Assembly: GCA_035610835.1 (NCBI GenBank)
Contig: CM069441.1
Coordinates: 158,068,996 to 158,132,995, forward strand
Reading direction: 5' to 3'
Origin: Ophiura sarsii
Lineage: Eukaryota > Echinodermata > Ophiuroidea > Amphilepidida > Ophiuridae
DNA length: 64,000 nt
Shown: positions 54,701 to 61,511 of the stretch, in pieces
Numbering within the stretch: position 1 is the stretch's first letter
How the letters are laid out: every line of letters starts with the position of its first letter
Made by a program: the position numbers and the translations under genes
Notes under the pieces: generated by a model
What the model saw: only the letters and a program-made list of their open reading frames with translations
Told to the model about the DNA's origin: nothing
The model's database searches: none

Positions 54701-57700
54701 TCAGGAAGACAGAATATTGGATTCTTGTAGGCATTTAATAGTTACGATCCCCACAGTCCAGAGTATGATATCCAGTAATACACGTCTAGCCACCTTTCCT
54801 TTCATTATTATCTATTGTCTTTCTATTGTTGCATCAGCCCTTTATTTTGTAGGAAGAGGTCACCATTCTGGTTACGGTGTATGAACAGCCCGTTATCAAG
54901 CCAAGAGCCCATTATTAGACAAAGGATTTTGATAACGTCCTCTAGCTCACATAACGTCTTCTGCCCTGTAGTGACCTCTTCCAAAAATATTGAGCAGATG
55001 ATCAACAAGAAGACAATAGTAACAAAGAAAAGATAAGTGGATTACCTACGAAGAAGGTTTTTTAAACTATCACCTATTGGATAAGATTAACACTTTTGAG
55101 TAAACATCTCATAAAAGATTTTAAGTAGGCCTAGCAACAGTGAACATGATCAATAGATTTTTAAACTATCACCTATCGGATAAGATTAACACTTCTGAGT
55201 AAACATCTCATAACATTATTTTAAGTAGGCCTAGCAACAGTGAACATGATCAATAGTTTTTCAATAGTTTTAAATCCTGATCCTGATCAAGTATGCATCA
55301 ATGATTGAAATATAGAGACAATTATGAGTTTAAAACGGATAAATATCACACATAGTTGGCAATGGTATTTTATTGAATTTATATCGACATGCTTGCAATG
55401 AAATTTATTTATTTTAATGATAAGGTAGGCCTTATAATAATGCAATTATTACAATTTAGATCGGGATATACAATCAAGCCTTATTATTAATAGGATGTGC
55501 ATAAATAGCACCAGAAACAAACTTTATAGTAGTGGATTTTTCATTACCAATTCTTCAATTTAGGGGGAAAATTGAAAATGGTGTATCCAAGGAGGACACA
55601 CATTCGGGGACATTAAATGGGGACTCAAGGAAGGGTTTTTTATTTGATTTTTGGAATTTTTTTAGTGTGCTTTGAAAATGTCCAAATTTGAAAAAATCAC
55701 ACAAAAAAAAAACTTTTTGCAAATGTTTAAACTTTACATCATAAATCAAGCGATTTGGGCATTTTTGGAAAGGAAATGGATAAGAGAATCCAAATTTGGC
55801 ATCATTTTTAACCAAAAATTACAACAACAAAACCTTTTTGACCCAACATTTTTTAACAAAGCTAACAAAAAAAAATTGTTGTAGAAAATGTGTGTGATTT
55901 TCTCAAAAAATCAAAATGTTTGGTTAAAATTGATGCCAAATTTGGATTTTCTTATCCATTTCCTTTCCAAAAATGCCCAAATCGCTTGATTATGATGTAA
56001 AGTTTAAAACATTTGGAAAAATCACTTTTGTGGCAATTTTTGGTCAAAATTTCAAAAAAATATTGGATTAGGTTAAAAAATGAGAACATTTTGGATTCTC
56101 TGATTCATTCCTTTCCAAAACTACTTTTATATACATTTGAGTCAGCATTCACAAAATTCAAAAAAGTGACTTTCTTGAGTCACCCACCCTTTAAATGGGG
56201 TGTGGACCCTCAGCATAGCCTCCGTAATACTGCTGTAACTCCTCCATTATTCATTTAAAAAGGGTCCATTATGAACATGAAATTCACAATTTTGAAAAAA
56301 ATAAATAAAAACACGGGTTTTTGACCCATTTTAGGTTTTGTCAAGATAAGTGCCAACAATTTTATTTTCATGATTTTGGAGGTAAACAAATCACATTTTC
56401 AAGACGTCAATTGGGGAACCGAACAGCAAATTAGTATATATAGGCCTAATATAAAATATATAAAAACACGGTTTTGACCCATTTTAGGTTTTGTCAAGAT
56501 AAGTGCCAACAATTTGATTTTCATGATTTTGGAGGTAAACAAATCACATTTTCAAGACGTCAATTGGGGAACCGAACAGCAAATTAGTATAAAAACAGTG
56601 GCGGCGCCAGTAACACTGTTGGTGTTGTTGGGGGAGGGTCAATCAGGGGTGGGGGTCAAACTGAAACGGGGGGCGAGAGGTTGGGCAAGAAAAAATGTTG
56701 GGGCAAAATACATTTTTGAGTTCGCGCCCGTGAAATATCATTCATTAATGCAACAAGGCCTAAATTAACTGAATTTAAACTATTTCAAATAAATGTATGT
56801 AATTTTAATATAAAAAGTAAACATTTTCGATTGGTTGGGATCCAAATGCGTAGGGCTTGTTGGTGAGCTGACTGGGAGGGCAAAGAGGTCATGATATTAT
56901 TATTTTGTTTTCCGTATAAATCTATACGCAACTAAGAAGACGCTGAAATCTAAAATATGTGTAATATAATAATGTAGTAGAATACGATACAAAATCATAG
57001 ATAACTCACATTCTCTTATAGTTTTCTTGTCAAGTCCCATGAACATGTACTGTAAAAATAGGTATTTTCCAAGTATATCCAAACATTCAAATGCGTAGTC
57101 CTTATTATCGGCGATAGTTTACAAGACTTCATTTGATCTTGGTAATGAAGACACTCTCGGTTGCATGGATTTCGAAGATGGTATAACATTAGGATCATCA
57201 GACGAAGAACCAATGTGATGTTATCCTGATGAAAGTTGATGGCCTACTGATACACCTGACCGATCAGTTAAAAGAACTGCAGATTATGCTAATTCCTTTA
57301 TATCGACTATTAAGTTTGTGTTGTACCACATTATATAACTAAAGTAGCTCATGGGTCAAATAATCTACTTGCTTAAGCCAGAGGACAAATCGTTTTATTG
57401 AACCAATTCTAATGTTTATATAATAGTCCGTTGGCAGAGCCATTTGACCTCAAAATGAAGTATGCGGGAAGTTTTATGACTATTTCTGGGTGACTTTGAC
57501 GTGCTGATTTCAAATCTGGATGATGCCAACTCGTAGATGTTGAGCGTTTTGAGAAATAAGGGGGTAAAGTTCTGTGAGGGGGAAATTTTCAAAATTACTC
57601 TACAGACACAACTAATATATCACATTATAGGTCTATGTTTACTGATCACAAAAATATATAGTTTGACATGGTTATGACTTATATTATTGAAGTTATAAGG

Positions 57701-60700
57701 CAAAGGTCAAGTTGGGGTCAAATATAAATACTGTCCAAATCACATAAATAAGGTGTCAAATTGTTTGTCTCGCTTCATAGATTATATATATTTGTAAATG
57801 GATACTGCAATTCCTCATTTCCATATTATAACATGGCCGCCATTGTCAATCAACGGGTAACTTAAATACACATATCAAACATGCCATACAAAGATATTTT
57901 ACTGATAACAAATTGAAAGTGAAATTGTATTTAACGTATCGATATCATATCAACCCTTTCAATTTTCAATCAAAATAGTTTACCTTTAACACCAAAAATC
58001 TCCCGAAACATGGTACATTGATAAACCAATGCATACAATAGCATATTTCAAACAATTCTCATAATATTCAAATGGGAATCAAAATTCATTTTCGAAATCA
58101 TACGCATAGTTATCATGTTATCGGAATCAAAGAGTACCTCTATTTCTCGTTCCCGCACTCACTTGAACAAATACATATCCACGTGATGCAAAGATAAGCT
58201 AAAATTGTTAATGTTAAATTTTCAATTAATTGCTATAGGCCTAATAATATTCAATTTCAATTCAAAAAATGGCATATTCCAACAATTTCGATGATCAAAT
58301 TCGGATGTGAATGCTGAAACCTATTGAATTGCGAGCCTATTCATCATGTTCATTGGAATCAACCGGTACCTCCTATCTCATCCTCGGTGTTCACTTTTGA
58401 CAACTGACTTTGACAATTATTATATCACCTTACATGCACAAAATATTGTGCATACATTGTGCACGTACACAACCGCATCTTGATGTTGCCCAGGGTTGAG
58501 CTGAAGCACATCCACAACATACCATCTTCAGAATTTCATCTGGTGCTGCTGGTTTGTCTGGTGGTAATTGTACTGGGATGAGAGTCTTTGTTGGTTCATC
58601 ACGGTTCCAGCCATACCTAATTGGACCGAGTGCTGAGGTTCTGATGAATCTGCAGATAACCATATTGAAGTTTGTAGATATGCCAGTTTGACATTTTCGG
58701 TAAATGACTCCGTAGTTGGTGGAATTGATTGTAGTTTGGGTGCACTTGTGGCGTTATCCCATCTTTGATGTCCATACCAGGAAATGGAGCTCTGACATAT
58801 TACTTGCGGCTTGGCTTCTTTTGTGTTGTGACAACTAGCATAGAAGAAGGTAGCCTGTTGAACCAGTTCATGGGTAGAAGAGTTATTGTTGGTCTGATGT
58901 ACAAGGACATGAACATCTGCTTCTTTATGGGTATTTCGCAGAACATCCCTTGGAAAACGAATTCTTATATATATACAATCTCAACCGGTACTGGAGCATC
59001 ATCTTGCAGAGTTATGCAAGATCAATCTTGGATGCACTATATAAATCCAGATTATTATTTAATATTTTATTAATTATAAAATCAATCACTTGTATTTGTT
59101 CTCAGTGACGTTAAAGATTAAACCGAGTAACTAGAATGTGTACAAGGAGGGAGGGGGTTGGGGGAGGGGGGGGGGGGGGTGATTCCAACCCAATTTTAGA
59201 ACTCATCATCCACATGAGCATATCACTAAGGATCGTCAAACATTCCATCTGCTATATAAAACGACCATGAGTGACCTTTACGTTGTAAAACGGGTTGTGT
59301 TTTAATGGGTCTGTTTTATTTATTCAGGTCCAAATATCTAGAAACGCTCAAGGATGAAAAGTTGGCATCATCCGGATTTGGAATCAGCACATTTTTTCAG
59401 TATACAAATTGTCAAAACAATTGTTAAAAGAAACCCGACCATGATTGACCTTTATATTGTATATTGGCAAACGGGCTGTATTTGATGTTTTTTGTATAAA
59501 AGATAATGTTATTCCGGTCCAAATATCTAGAAACGCTTAAGGATGACAATTTAGCATCATCTGGATTTGGAATCAGCACATTTTTGCAGTCAAAAATAGT
59601 CAAAAGAATTGTAAAAAAAAACCACATCACGACCATGAGTGACCTTTATATTGTAAAACGGACTATATATATATATTTTTTTGTATTTAAAAGATAATGC
59701 TATGCAGGTCCAAATATTATCTAGAAACGCTAAAGGATGACAATTTGGCATCATCCGGATTTGGAATCAGCACATTTTTGCAGTCTAGAATTGTCAAAAA
59801 AAATGTCAAAAAAAACCCGACCATGAGTGACCTTTATATTATTGGCAAACGGGCTGTATTTTGTGTTTTTTGTATTTAAAAGATAATGCGATTCAGGTCC
59901 AAATATCTAGAAACGCTTAAGAATGACAATTTGGCATCATCCGGATTTGGAATCAGCATTTTGTTGCAGTCTAGAATTGTTAAAAACAATTGTCAAAAAA
60001 ACCAACCATGAGTGACCTTTATATTGTAAAACGGGCTGTATTTTAAGTTTTTTTGTATTTAAAAGATAATGTTATTCAGGTCCAAATATCTAGAAACGCT
60101 CAAGGGTGACAATTTGGCATCATCCGGATTTGGAATCAGCACATTTTTGCAACCTAAAATTGTCAACAAAATGTCCCGCATACCCGATTTTGAGGTTAGG
60201 GTCAAAATCGTCTCTGTGCCAAGGGACTATAATACCTTCTGCTGATAGTTTGTGTTCATCCTTGGAAGGTTCATCAGATATAGTCAACCATTGTAGATAT
60301 TTAAAACGCTCACTCGTGCATTCAAGTATAACTCTTGATCAGACAAGCTTTTTTATTCCTCAACACGCTCCCTTGCACTCAGTAATATTGAATTAGTTAT
60401 TGCAGTGTTTGTAACTAGTTCATGGATAGTTAACTTTAAGCTGGCTCTGAAGGTGATTGTATTATGTATAGTGCGTCATGGGGGCCTAAGCACCAGGCCA
60501 ACTTTATTTGATAGCCTCTTGCAAAATTTAGCGATGTCAACATTATAACAAACGATTCCAAGATCCATTGCCCAATTTGTATTAGGTAAATTACGAATTA
60601 TGATTTATCATCTTTATTTGTACAGATACGGTGTTTCGCCGTGTATGAAAGATAAACCCCTCATAGCAGACCATCAGCAATAATAATGGTCGCCGGCGCG

Positions 60701-61022
60701 CCCCTTTTGCAGTCTCGGCCTGCGGCCTCGCCTGCAAAAGAGGCTAGCCGGGCGCCCATTATTATTGCTGATGGTCTGCTATTCGTCCTTTATCTAATAC
60801 TTACATGTACATCCATAGGGATCAGGAACACTGAATATCGAATTCTTGTAGGCATTTAATACTTACGATCCACACAGTCCAGAGTATGATGTCCAGTATT
60901 ACATGTACATCCATAGGGATCAGGAAGACAGAATATCGGTCTCCTACAGGCATCAAGTGGATCCCTGCTATTCTGTGTACATCTAAACTCACAGTTGATA
61001 CCAAATCTGTTTCCACCACAAC
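31712..61022 (-). CDS. Tie-like: Tie-like receptor tyrosine kinase gene, right-hand copy (multi-exon, 5' end not found)
   Basis: Spliced minus-strand gene. Domain order is EGF x4, Ig, FN3 x3, one transmembrane helix, acidic juxtamembrane segment and tyrosine kinase. This is the vertebrate Tie1/Tie2 layout without the N-terminal Ig domains. EGF exon 1 has the Tie-family signature FCLPDPYGC. The kinase keeps [26 protein letters not shown] and WSFG. Phases agree across every junction checked from FN3-1 to the stop, and the EGF exons are all phase 1-1. Known role of the family: a cell-surface receptor that autophosphorylates on ligand binding (angiopoietins in vertebrates); the ligand here is unknown. 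No signal-peptide exon is visible; it may lie right of 64,000 or beyond the LTR element at 61,142. Four of its exons have seeded tandem arrays. Orthology to Tie rather than another EGF/FN3 kinase rests on the domain order and EGF motif. Confidence 0.88.
31940..32562. repeat. Intronic foldback with arms of about 245 bp
   Basis: Bases about 31,940-32,184 recur inverted at about 32,321-32,562 with roughly 90 percent identity. Shared words include GACCGCGCATGCAACAG and CACTAGGTATAGGAA. A spacer of about 137 bases separates the arms. It lies in the last kinase intron and no transposase is present. Confidence 0.85.
32711..32764 (-). ncRNA. Candidate hammerhead ribozyme core
   Basis: The minus strand reads CTGAAGA, then a GTCAG/CTGAC hairpin with an 8-base loop, then GAAA. 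This is the CUGANGA - stem II - GAAA order of the hammerhead core. A GACAG...CTTGTC pair follows that could form stem III. Stem I pairing is not convincing by eye. Similar motifs are known in Penelope-like retroelements. Confidence 0.4.
32780..33050 (+). repeat. Array of small hairpins with a shared TGCC-CTT loop
   Basis: At least six short inverted repeats follow each other. Their stems differ (AGAG/CTCT, GTAGG/CCTAC, GTTCAG/CTGAAC, GTAGGT/ACCTAC, GTAGAGAC/GTCTAC), but most loops are TGCCACTT, TGCCCTTT, TGCCGCTT or TGCCCCTT. Confidence 0.6.
33380..33476 (-). CDS. Kinase exon 7: GGTPYPE
   Basis: Exon of 97 bp encoding [15 protein letters not shown] and [18 protein letters not shown], the helix F-G region of receptor tyrosine kinases. 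The acceptor is GTTCAACAG and the donor is GATAT|GTAAGTGC. Confidence 0.93.
33583..33939. mobile_element. hAT-like non-autonomous element
   Basis: The termini CAGGGCCGGATTTACC and, inverted, CAGAGCCGGACTTACC match in 14 of 16 bases. CAGGG termini are typical of hAT elements. No target duplication of 8 bp is clear. Sits between kinase exons 6 and 7. Confidence 0.5.
34283..34323 (-). CDS. Kinase exon 6: helix F micro-exon
   Basis: Small exon of 41 bp encoding (V)[13 protein letters not shown], the invariant helix-F segment of tyrosine kinases. The acceptor is TTTTTCTACAG and the donor is CTTTCG|GTAAATTA. It joins in phase to exon 5 (DV|W) and exon 7 (FG|GTPYPE). Confidence 0.93.
34330..35590. 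other. Kinase intron, no gene recognised
   Basis: Intron between kinase exons 5 and 6. AT-rich with no coding pattern, array or clear transposon ends that I could identify. Confidence 0.6.
35593..35663 (-). CDS. Kinase exon 5: activation segment end, SPE motif
   Basis: Exon of 71 bp encoding [16 protein letters not shown] and VYTTKSDV. It has the tyrosine-kinase RW and an SPE in place of APE. The acceptor is AAATTTTAG and the donor is GTGATGT|GTAAGTG. It was located because the flanking exons need a 71-bp connector; phases fit both sides. Confidence 0.92.
36165..36265 (+). mobile_element. tRNA-derived SINE head
   Basis: The plus strand carries TAGTGGTTGAGC (A box) and GGTTCGATTCCC (B box) about 35 bases apart, followed by ACTAGGACC. 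Acceptor-stem pairing is poor, so this is a SINE head rather than a tRNA gene. Confidence 0.6.
36565..36678 (-). CDS. Kinase exon 4: catalytic loop and DFG
   Basis: Exon of 114 bp encoding [28 protein letters not shown] and IYVQTSS. It holds the catalytic Asp of HRD, the RTK-type AARN and the Mg-binding DFG. The activation-loop tyrosine is in DIYVQ. The acceptor is CTGAATAG and the donor is TCGTCG|GTATGTAT, phase 0. Confidence 0.95.
36780..36995 (+). mobile_element. tRNA-derived SINE, second type
   Basis: A B-box-like GTGAGTTCTATCCC is followed by TTCTTGGGCAAGGTACTTAG, a module common in marine-animal tRNA SINEs, and then a GAAGCGAAGTGATTGTGACG tail. It lies in the intron between kinase exons 3 and 4. 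Confidence 0.65.
37402..38037 (-). repeat. 53-bp kinase-exon-derived tandem array, about 12 units
   Basis: Units start at 37,411, 37,464, 37,518, 37,571, 37,624, 37,675, 37,730 and 37,783, with more divergent ones up to 38,037. On the minus strand each is GTAAGTTTGCC plus about 40 bases encoding [20 protein letters not shown] helix E. Each unit ends in its own donor. The array starts at the donor of kinase exon 3. The units match each other ([13 protein letters not shown]) better than they match the exon ([13 protein letters not shown]). Confidence 0.92.
38038..38222 (-). CDS. Kinase exon 3: hinge to helix E; parent of the 53-bp array
   Basis: Exon of 185 bp encoding [18 protein letters not shown] (hinge), a charged kinase insert and then [16 protein letters not shown] (helix E). 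The donor is GCGGG|GTAAGTTTG. The exon itself contains TTAAGTTTGCCATCGAT, which resembles its own donor plus following intron. This is a plausible microhomology for the 53-bp tandem repeat that begins at this donor. Confidence 0.92.
38603..38713 (-). CDS. Kinase exon 2: alpha-C helix and beta-4
   Basis: Exon of 111 bp encoding [18 protein letters not shown] and ILGSCDHE. The glutamate in KKEF is the likely alpha-C partner of the beta-3 lysine. The acceptor is AATATTTATTACAG-type and the donor is CATGAAG|GTAATC. Confidence 0.9.
38720..39320. other. Kinase intron, no gene recognised
   Basis: Intron between kinase exons 1 and 2. No clear repeats, elements or coding seen. Confidence 0.6.
39325..39538 (-). 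CDS. Kinase exon 1: acidic juxtamembrane segment and glycine loop
   Basis: Exon of 214 bp. The N-terminal part is very acidic with tyrosines ([15 protein letters not shown]), possible phosphotyrosine sites. It then encodes the ATP-binding glycine loop GKGNFGTV and the beta-3 AAIK lysine. The acceptor is GCATATTCCAG and the donor is CTCAAAG|GTGAGTG. Confidence 0.92.
39603..39653. repeat. 18-bp-stem hairpin in juxtamembrane intron
   Basis: CTCATAATGTATAGGCTG and its near-perfect inverted copy CAGCCTAAACATTATGAG are separated by 15 bases. It may be a tiny foldback element; function unknown. Confidence 0.6.
39852..40030 (-). CDS. Transmembrane exon
   Basis: Exon of 179 bp. After a short EPSATFSTG stalk comes a hydrophobic helix of about 25 residues ([17 protein letters not shown], then LLMIVYL). 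The basic stop-transfer KRRGR follows, then a cytosolic linker with TTTGKDMKE. The acceptor is TAATCACAG and the donor is AAAGAG|GTATTC. This fixes a type I topology: EGF/Ig/FN3 outside, kinase inside. Confidence 0.92.
40064..40590. repeat. 16-bp GGTTCGCTAGTCATAA repeats forming a large foldback
   Basis: Plus-strand copies of GCTAGTCATAAG with 4-base fillers (GTTC, GGTC, AGTC) occupy about 40,069-40,150. Inverted copies (TTATGACTAGCG) occupy about 40,300-40,590. The middle holds a CCTAACCCTAACCC-like stretch. Lies in the intron before the TM exon. Confidence 0.75.
40955..41024 (-). CDS. FN3 domain 3, last strands
   Basis: Exon of 70 bp encoding [16 protein letters not shown] and ATSINS, the F-G strands of FN3 (NGxSxxS pattern). 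The acceptor is TTTTGATAG and the donor is TTCTG|GTTAGTAAG. It was found by phase-matching the previous exon to the transmembrane exon. Confidence 0.8.
41382..41617 (-). CDS. FN3 domain 3, first exon
   Basis: Exon of 236 bp encoding [28 protein letters not shown] and [13 protein letters not shown], the A-F strands of FN3. The acceptor is CTATCATAG and the donor is TTAGG|GTACGTACG (exact base ambiguous by one). Confidence 0.85.
41789..42020 (-). CDS. FN3 domain 2, second half exon
   Basis: Exon of 232 bp encoding [42 protein letters not shown] and [10 protein letters not shown], the C-G strands of FN3. The acceptor is GTTTCAG. The donor appears to be a GC site, GAAG|GCAAGTACC. Confidence 0.87.
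42361..42428 (-). CDS. FN3 domain 2, first half exon
   Basis: Exon of 68 bp encoding [17 protein letters not shown] and VVRWE, the opening strands of FN3 with the conserved proline and tryptophan. The acceptor is CCTTGCAG and the donor is GGGAG|GTAAGAAAT. It joins in phase to FN3-1 (G|AA). Confidence 0.85.
42590..43320. repeat. Degenerate direct repeats in FN3 intron
   Basis: GAAACGTCAACTAAACAT occurs near 42,598 and 43,171. A AAAAAGAGA-TTGGG-AAATTGAA block occurs near 43,098 and 43,266. A TTAA-flanked element has inserted inside (42,651-43,049). Confidence 0.6.
42651..43049. mobile_element. TTAA-flanked short DNA transposon (399 bp)
   Basis: TTAA on both sides. The left end is AGGGGCACTAAG and the right end, inverted, is AGGGACATTTAG. 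No coding recognised. Same target-site class as 30,007-30,662 but a different sequence. Confidence 0.6.
43348..43484 (-). repeat. 137-bp tandem copy of FN3 exon 3' end plus splice donor
   Basis: Directly downstream of the FN3 exon donor, the minus strand repeats the exon from TTGATGTCAACC to GTGCTG followed by a second donor (GTAAATAA). The copy stays open for about 42 codons ([10 protein letters not shown] to VTMLCAG) but has diverged by roughly 20 percent. It has no spliceable acceptor of its own: only about 23 bases lie between the first donor and the copied exon sequence. Use of the second donor would pass an in-frame TGA just after the first donor. Confidence 0.85.
43485..43675 (-). CDS. 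FN3 domain 1, second half exon; parent of the 137-bp duplication
   Basis: Exon of 191 bp encoding [34 protein letters not shown] and [12 protein letters not shown], the C'-G strands of FN3 with the conserved ExxYxFxV pattern. The acceptor is TTCTATCCAG and the donor is GTGCTG|GTAAGTACTG. Its 3' two thirds plus this donor are duplicated immediately downstream. Confidence 0.9.
44215..44510 (+). repeat. Degenerate 16-bp GGTTCTTTAGTCCGAA repeats
   Basis: About twelve irregular copies of TAGTCCGAA or TAGTACGAA with intervening GGTTCT words, in the intron between the two FN3-1 exons. Confidence 0.7.
44609..44723 (-). CDS. FN3 domain 1, first half exon
   Basis: Exon of 115 bp encoding [30 protein letters not shown] and VVSYR, the A-C strands of a fibronectin type III fold with the conserved tryptophan. 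The acceptor is CTATTCCAG and the donor is ATACAG|GTGAGTTG. Confidence 0.88.
45292..45564 (-). CDS. Ig-like domain exon, right gene
   Basis: Exon of 273 bp encoding one Ig-like domain. It has [19 protein letters not shown] (first cysteine, B strand) and later [12 protein letters not shown] (second cysteine, F strand), but no canonical tryptophan after the first cysteine. The acceptor is GTAATAACAG and the donor is ATTTG|GTTAGTGG. It sits between the EGF and FN3 blocks, matching the membrane-proximal Ig of Tie receptors. Confidence 0.85.
45595..46290. repeat. Inverted duplication of a decayed exon and flanks
   Basis: The left arm, about 45,595-45,845, reappears inverted at about 45,889-46,290. 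Shared words are CTTTTTGTGCAGTGTTTAT, GCTCTTTTCAT, GTACACTTTATA and GAAATG-AGAGAC-GGTG. The right arm carries an extra insert of about 110 bases with a GA run at 46,059-46,072. Confidence 0.75.
45749..45862 (-). pseudogene. Decayed cysteine-containing (probably EGF) exon, left arm of an inverted duplication
   Basis: The minus strand has an acceptor-like ...AACTGAAG and a donor-like GATTGTCCAG|GTACAC. In the phase expected for this gene the reading carries a KCRDRC motif but hits a stop near the 3' end; shifting by one base reads on through [13 protein letters not shown] second copy lies in inverted orientation at about 45,885-45,965 with different lesions. I read this as a decayed EGF exon between EGF exon 4 and the Ig exon; skipping it preserves frame. 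Confidence 0.4.
46641..46766. mobile_element. Unclassified insert of about 125 bp in the 71-bp array
   Basis: Non-repeat sequence (with GGGATAGCTTTCTGGCAGC and CACGTGGGGGCGCTG) sits inside one unit. I cannot assign a family. Confidence 0.5.
47333..47450 (+). mobile_element. LINE 3' tail inserted in the 71-bp array
   Basis: About 118 bases ending in GATGGCGCATTATAAATGC and an ATT microsatellite, the typical 3' terminus of a 5'-truncated L2/CR1-type element. Confidence 0.75.
49190..49690 (+). pseudogene. LINE A reverse transcriptase, N-side fragment
   Basis: Encodes [24 protein letters not shown] and [13 protein letters not shown], with the YADD catalytic box of RT. Then come [11 protein letters not shown] and [14 protein letters not shown]. 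Open to the LINE B junction. A CR1/Jockey-group assignment is likely. Confidence 0.85.
49690..50580 (-). mobile_element. LINE B (minus strand), nested inside LINE A
   Basis: 5'-truncated element open for about 270 residues: [48 protein letters not shown] and [15 protein letters not shown], ending in a stop at 49,782. Its 3' end is a short AACCAG hexamer tail at about 49,688-49,711. CR1/L2-like. Insertion direction is opposite to LINE A. Confidence 0.88.
50590..51087 (+). pseudogene. LINE A reverse transcriptase, C-terminal fragment
   Basis: Encodes [33 protein letters not shown] and [16 protein letters not shown] up to a TAA stop at about 51,087. It continues the 49,190-49,690 fragment across the LINE B insertion. 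Confidence 0.85.
51389..51494 (-). repeat. 71-bp array continued right of LINE A
   Basis: About 1.5 units between the LINE A tail and the donor of EGF exon 4. One has GTAAGT; the one touching the exon has GCAAGT. Confidence 0.9.
51495..51626 (-). CDS. EGF-like exon 4, right gene; parent of the 71-bp array
   Basis: Exon of 132 bp, phase 1-1, encoding [30 protein letters not shown] and NWIEPDC. The acceptor is ACTTTATAG. The donor directly after this copy reads CAGACAG|GCAAGTATT, a GC donor, while most repeat copies downstream have GTAAGTATT. A GC donor beside a ladder of perfect GT donors is odd. Confidence 0.85.
51721..51755 (+). repeat. Poly-G run of 35 bases
   Basis: Paralogous to the 52-base run at 275-326. 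Confidence 0.95.
52396..52557 (-). CDS. EGF-like exon 3, right gene
   Basis: Exon of 162 bp, phase 1-1, encoding [28 protein letters not shown] and [12 protein letters not shown]. The acceptor is GTGATACAG and the donor is CAAG|GTATGTAATT. Confidence 0.9.
53545..53679 (-). CDS. EGF-like exon 2, right gene
   Basis: Exon of 135 bp, phase 1-1, encoding [26 protein letters not shown] and [10 protein letters not shown]. The acceptor is CAATTTTAG and the donor is CAAA|GTAAGGG. The exon 1 splice gives ...GAT C|TT TGT, in frame. Confidence 0.9.
53897..54030 (+). repeat. Purine-rich tract, right intron
   Basis: Almost pure A/G on the plus strand. Shorter paralog of 2,479-2,660. Confidence 0.9.
54225..54785 (-). 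repeat. 98-bp array in the right gene, about 6 units
   Basis: Same unit as 6,020-23,773 but short and more diverged (for example ATGTACATCAACATGGA variants). One unit is cut at CCAGTAAT, where a 6-kb block begins. The array resumes at about 60,800. Confidence 0.92.
55057..55256 (+). repeat. Direct tandem duplication, 99 bp x 2
   Basis: TTTAAACTATCACCTAT...GTGAACATGATCAATAG is repeated with few differences. Confidence 0.9.
55715..56024. repeat. AT-rich foldback
   Basis: Arms about 55,715-55,813 and 55,922-56,024 are inverted copies (ATCAAGCGATTTGGGCATTT and GGAAAGGAAATGGATAAGA). The spacer is about 108 bases. No coding recognised. Confidence 0.8.
56304..56592 (+). repeat. Direct tandem duplication, about 155-bp period x 2
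   Basis: TTTTGACCCATTTTAGGTTT through GAACCGAACAGCAAATTAG occurs twice with almost no change. Confidence 0.9.
57000..58420. other. AT-rich sequence, no gene recognised
   Basis: Part of the 6-kb block. There is a weak direct similarity between about 58,020-58,180 and 58,270-58,400 (AATCATGTT-GGAATCAA-GGTACCTC words). Nothing else is recognisable. Confidence 0.5.
58430..58760 (-). pseudogene. Fragment of a CXC-type cysteine-rich, transposon-associated protein
   Basis: The minus strand encodes [26 protein letters not shown] and [18 protein letters not shown]. Upstream, in another frame, is [17 protein letters not shown]. The order (helix, GW.RDE, P.P.EIL, CxC) resembles a multi-copy protein family seen in many invertebrate genomes and probably carried by mobile DNA. 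At least one frameshift. I cannot name the family with certainty. Confidence 0.5.
59250..60170 (+). repeat. 188-bp satellite, about 5 units
   Basis: Marker TCTAGAAACGCT at about 59,338, 59,526, 59,720, 59,906 and 60,089. The unit also contains GACCATGAGTGACCTTTATA and CATCATCCGGATTTGGAATC. Small open frames here are repeat artefacts. Confidence 0.9.
60170..60660. other. No gene recognised
   Basis: Right part of the 6-kb block. No coding pattern, array or element ends seen. Confidence 0.5.
60665..60781. repeat. GC-rich foldback at the right end of the 6-kb block
   Basis: AGCAGACCATCAGCAATAAT and its inverted copy flank a GC-rich centre (GGCGCGCC...GGGCGCCC). The arms are about 38 bp and near-perfect. 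Confidence 0.88.
60795..60866 (-). repeat. 98-bp array, last partial unit in the right gene
   Basis: The array resumes at ACATGTACATCC after the 6-kb block and leads into EGF exon 1. Confidence 0.85.
60867..61022 (-). CDS. EGF-like exon 1 (Tie signature), right gene
   Basis: Phase 1-1 exon of 156 bp, paralogous to 23,774-23,929. It encodes [29 protein letters not shown] and TGHHTLDC. The acceptor is TTTGTAAG and the donor is GGATC|GTAAGTATT. Paralogy with the left gene continues about 110 bp upstream and then breaks at about 61,140, where an LTR element begins. Confidence 0.88.
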
Positions 61023-61141
61023 CTTACAAATAAGCAAAGATATTTGTTTGTTTGTTTTATTATTAAATGAGATATAGTCATAAAAATTATATCAAGAAGC
61101 TAACTGTCATTGCTATCTACGATAATGCACCCACCGCCAGT

Positions 61142-61300
61142 ATGTGTTATATTAACCACCTTTGGGTGACAGGCTTTGTTTAGCGTTTGTTGTTCATTCT
61201 CAACCTCCTCGCTCTTGGTGTTACAAGCCTGATGTTTCTCTCGTAAAGTAGTTTAATGTTTAGTCGTTATTCATTGATTAGAGCCTTGTATAACTCCTTC
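61142..61300 (+). repeat. Candidate 5' LTR (about 159 bp)
   Basis: Begins TGTGTTATATTAACC exactly where paralogy with the left gene stops and ends ...TCCTTCA, giving TG...CA ends. It is followed by TTGGCGTGGTGACAGCG, a possible primer-binding region. The 3' LTR is outside the window, so the call is unproven. Confidence 0.5.
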
Positions 61301-61511
61301 ATTGGCGTGGTGACAGCGTCGGATTACTTTTCCACGCATCGCAGCTTTCTCAAGGCGGAAATCTACAGGAATACTGAAGATTTTGAATGTCAAATTCGGA
61401 CTCTGATATTTTTGAATTTCACAAGAAGGTGAGCGGCTGACCAGCTTCTACAGTAGCTGTGTGTATACATTAGACTGCCAGTGTATTTTACGAGATATTA
61501 TATTCATCATA

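Noticed and set aside
55555..56258. Open frames on both strands in the AT-rich foldback
   Set aside because: They follow from the inverted-repeat arms and low complexity; no coding signature.
60665..60781. Helitron 3' end hairpin
   Set aside because: The hairpin is much longer than the usual Helitron terminal stem and no CTRR follows at the expected distance; kept only as a foldback.
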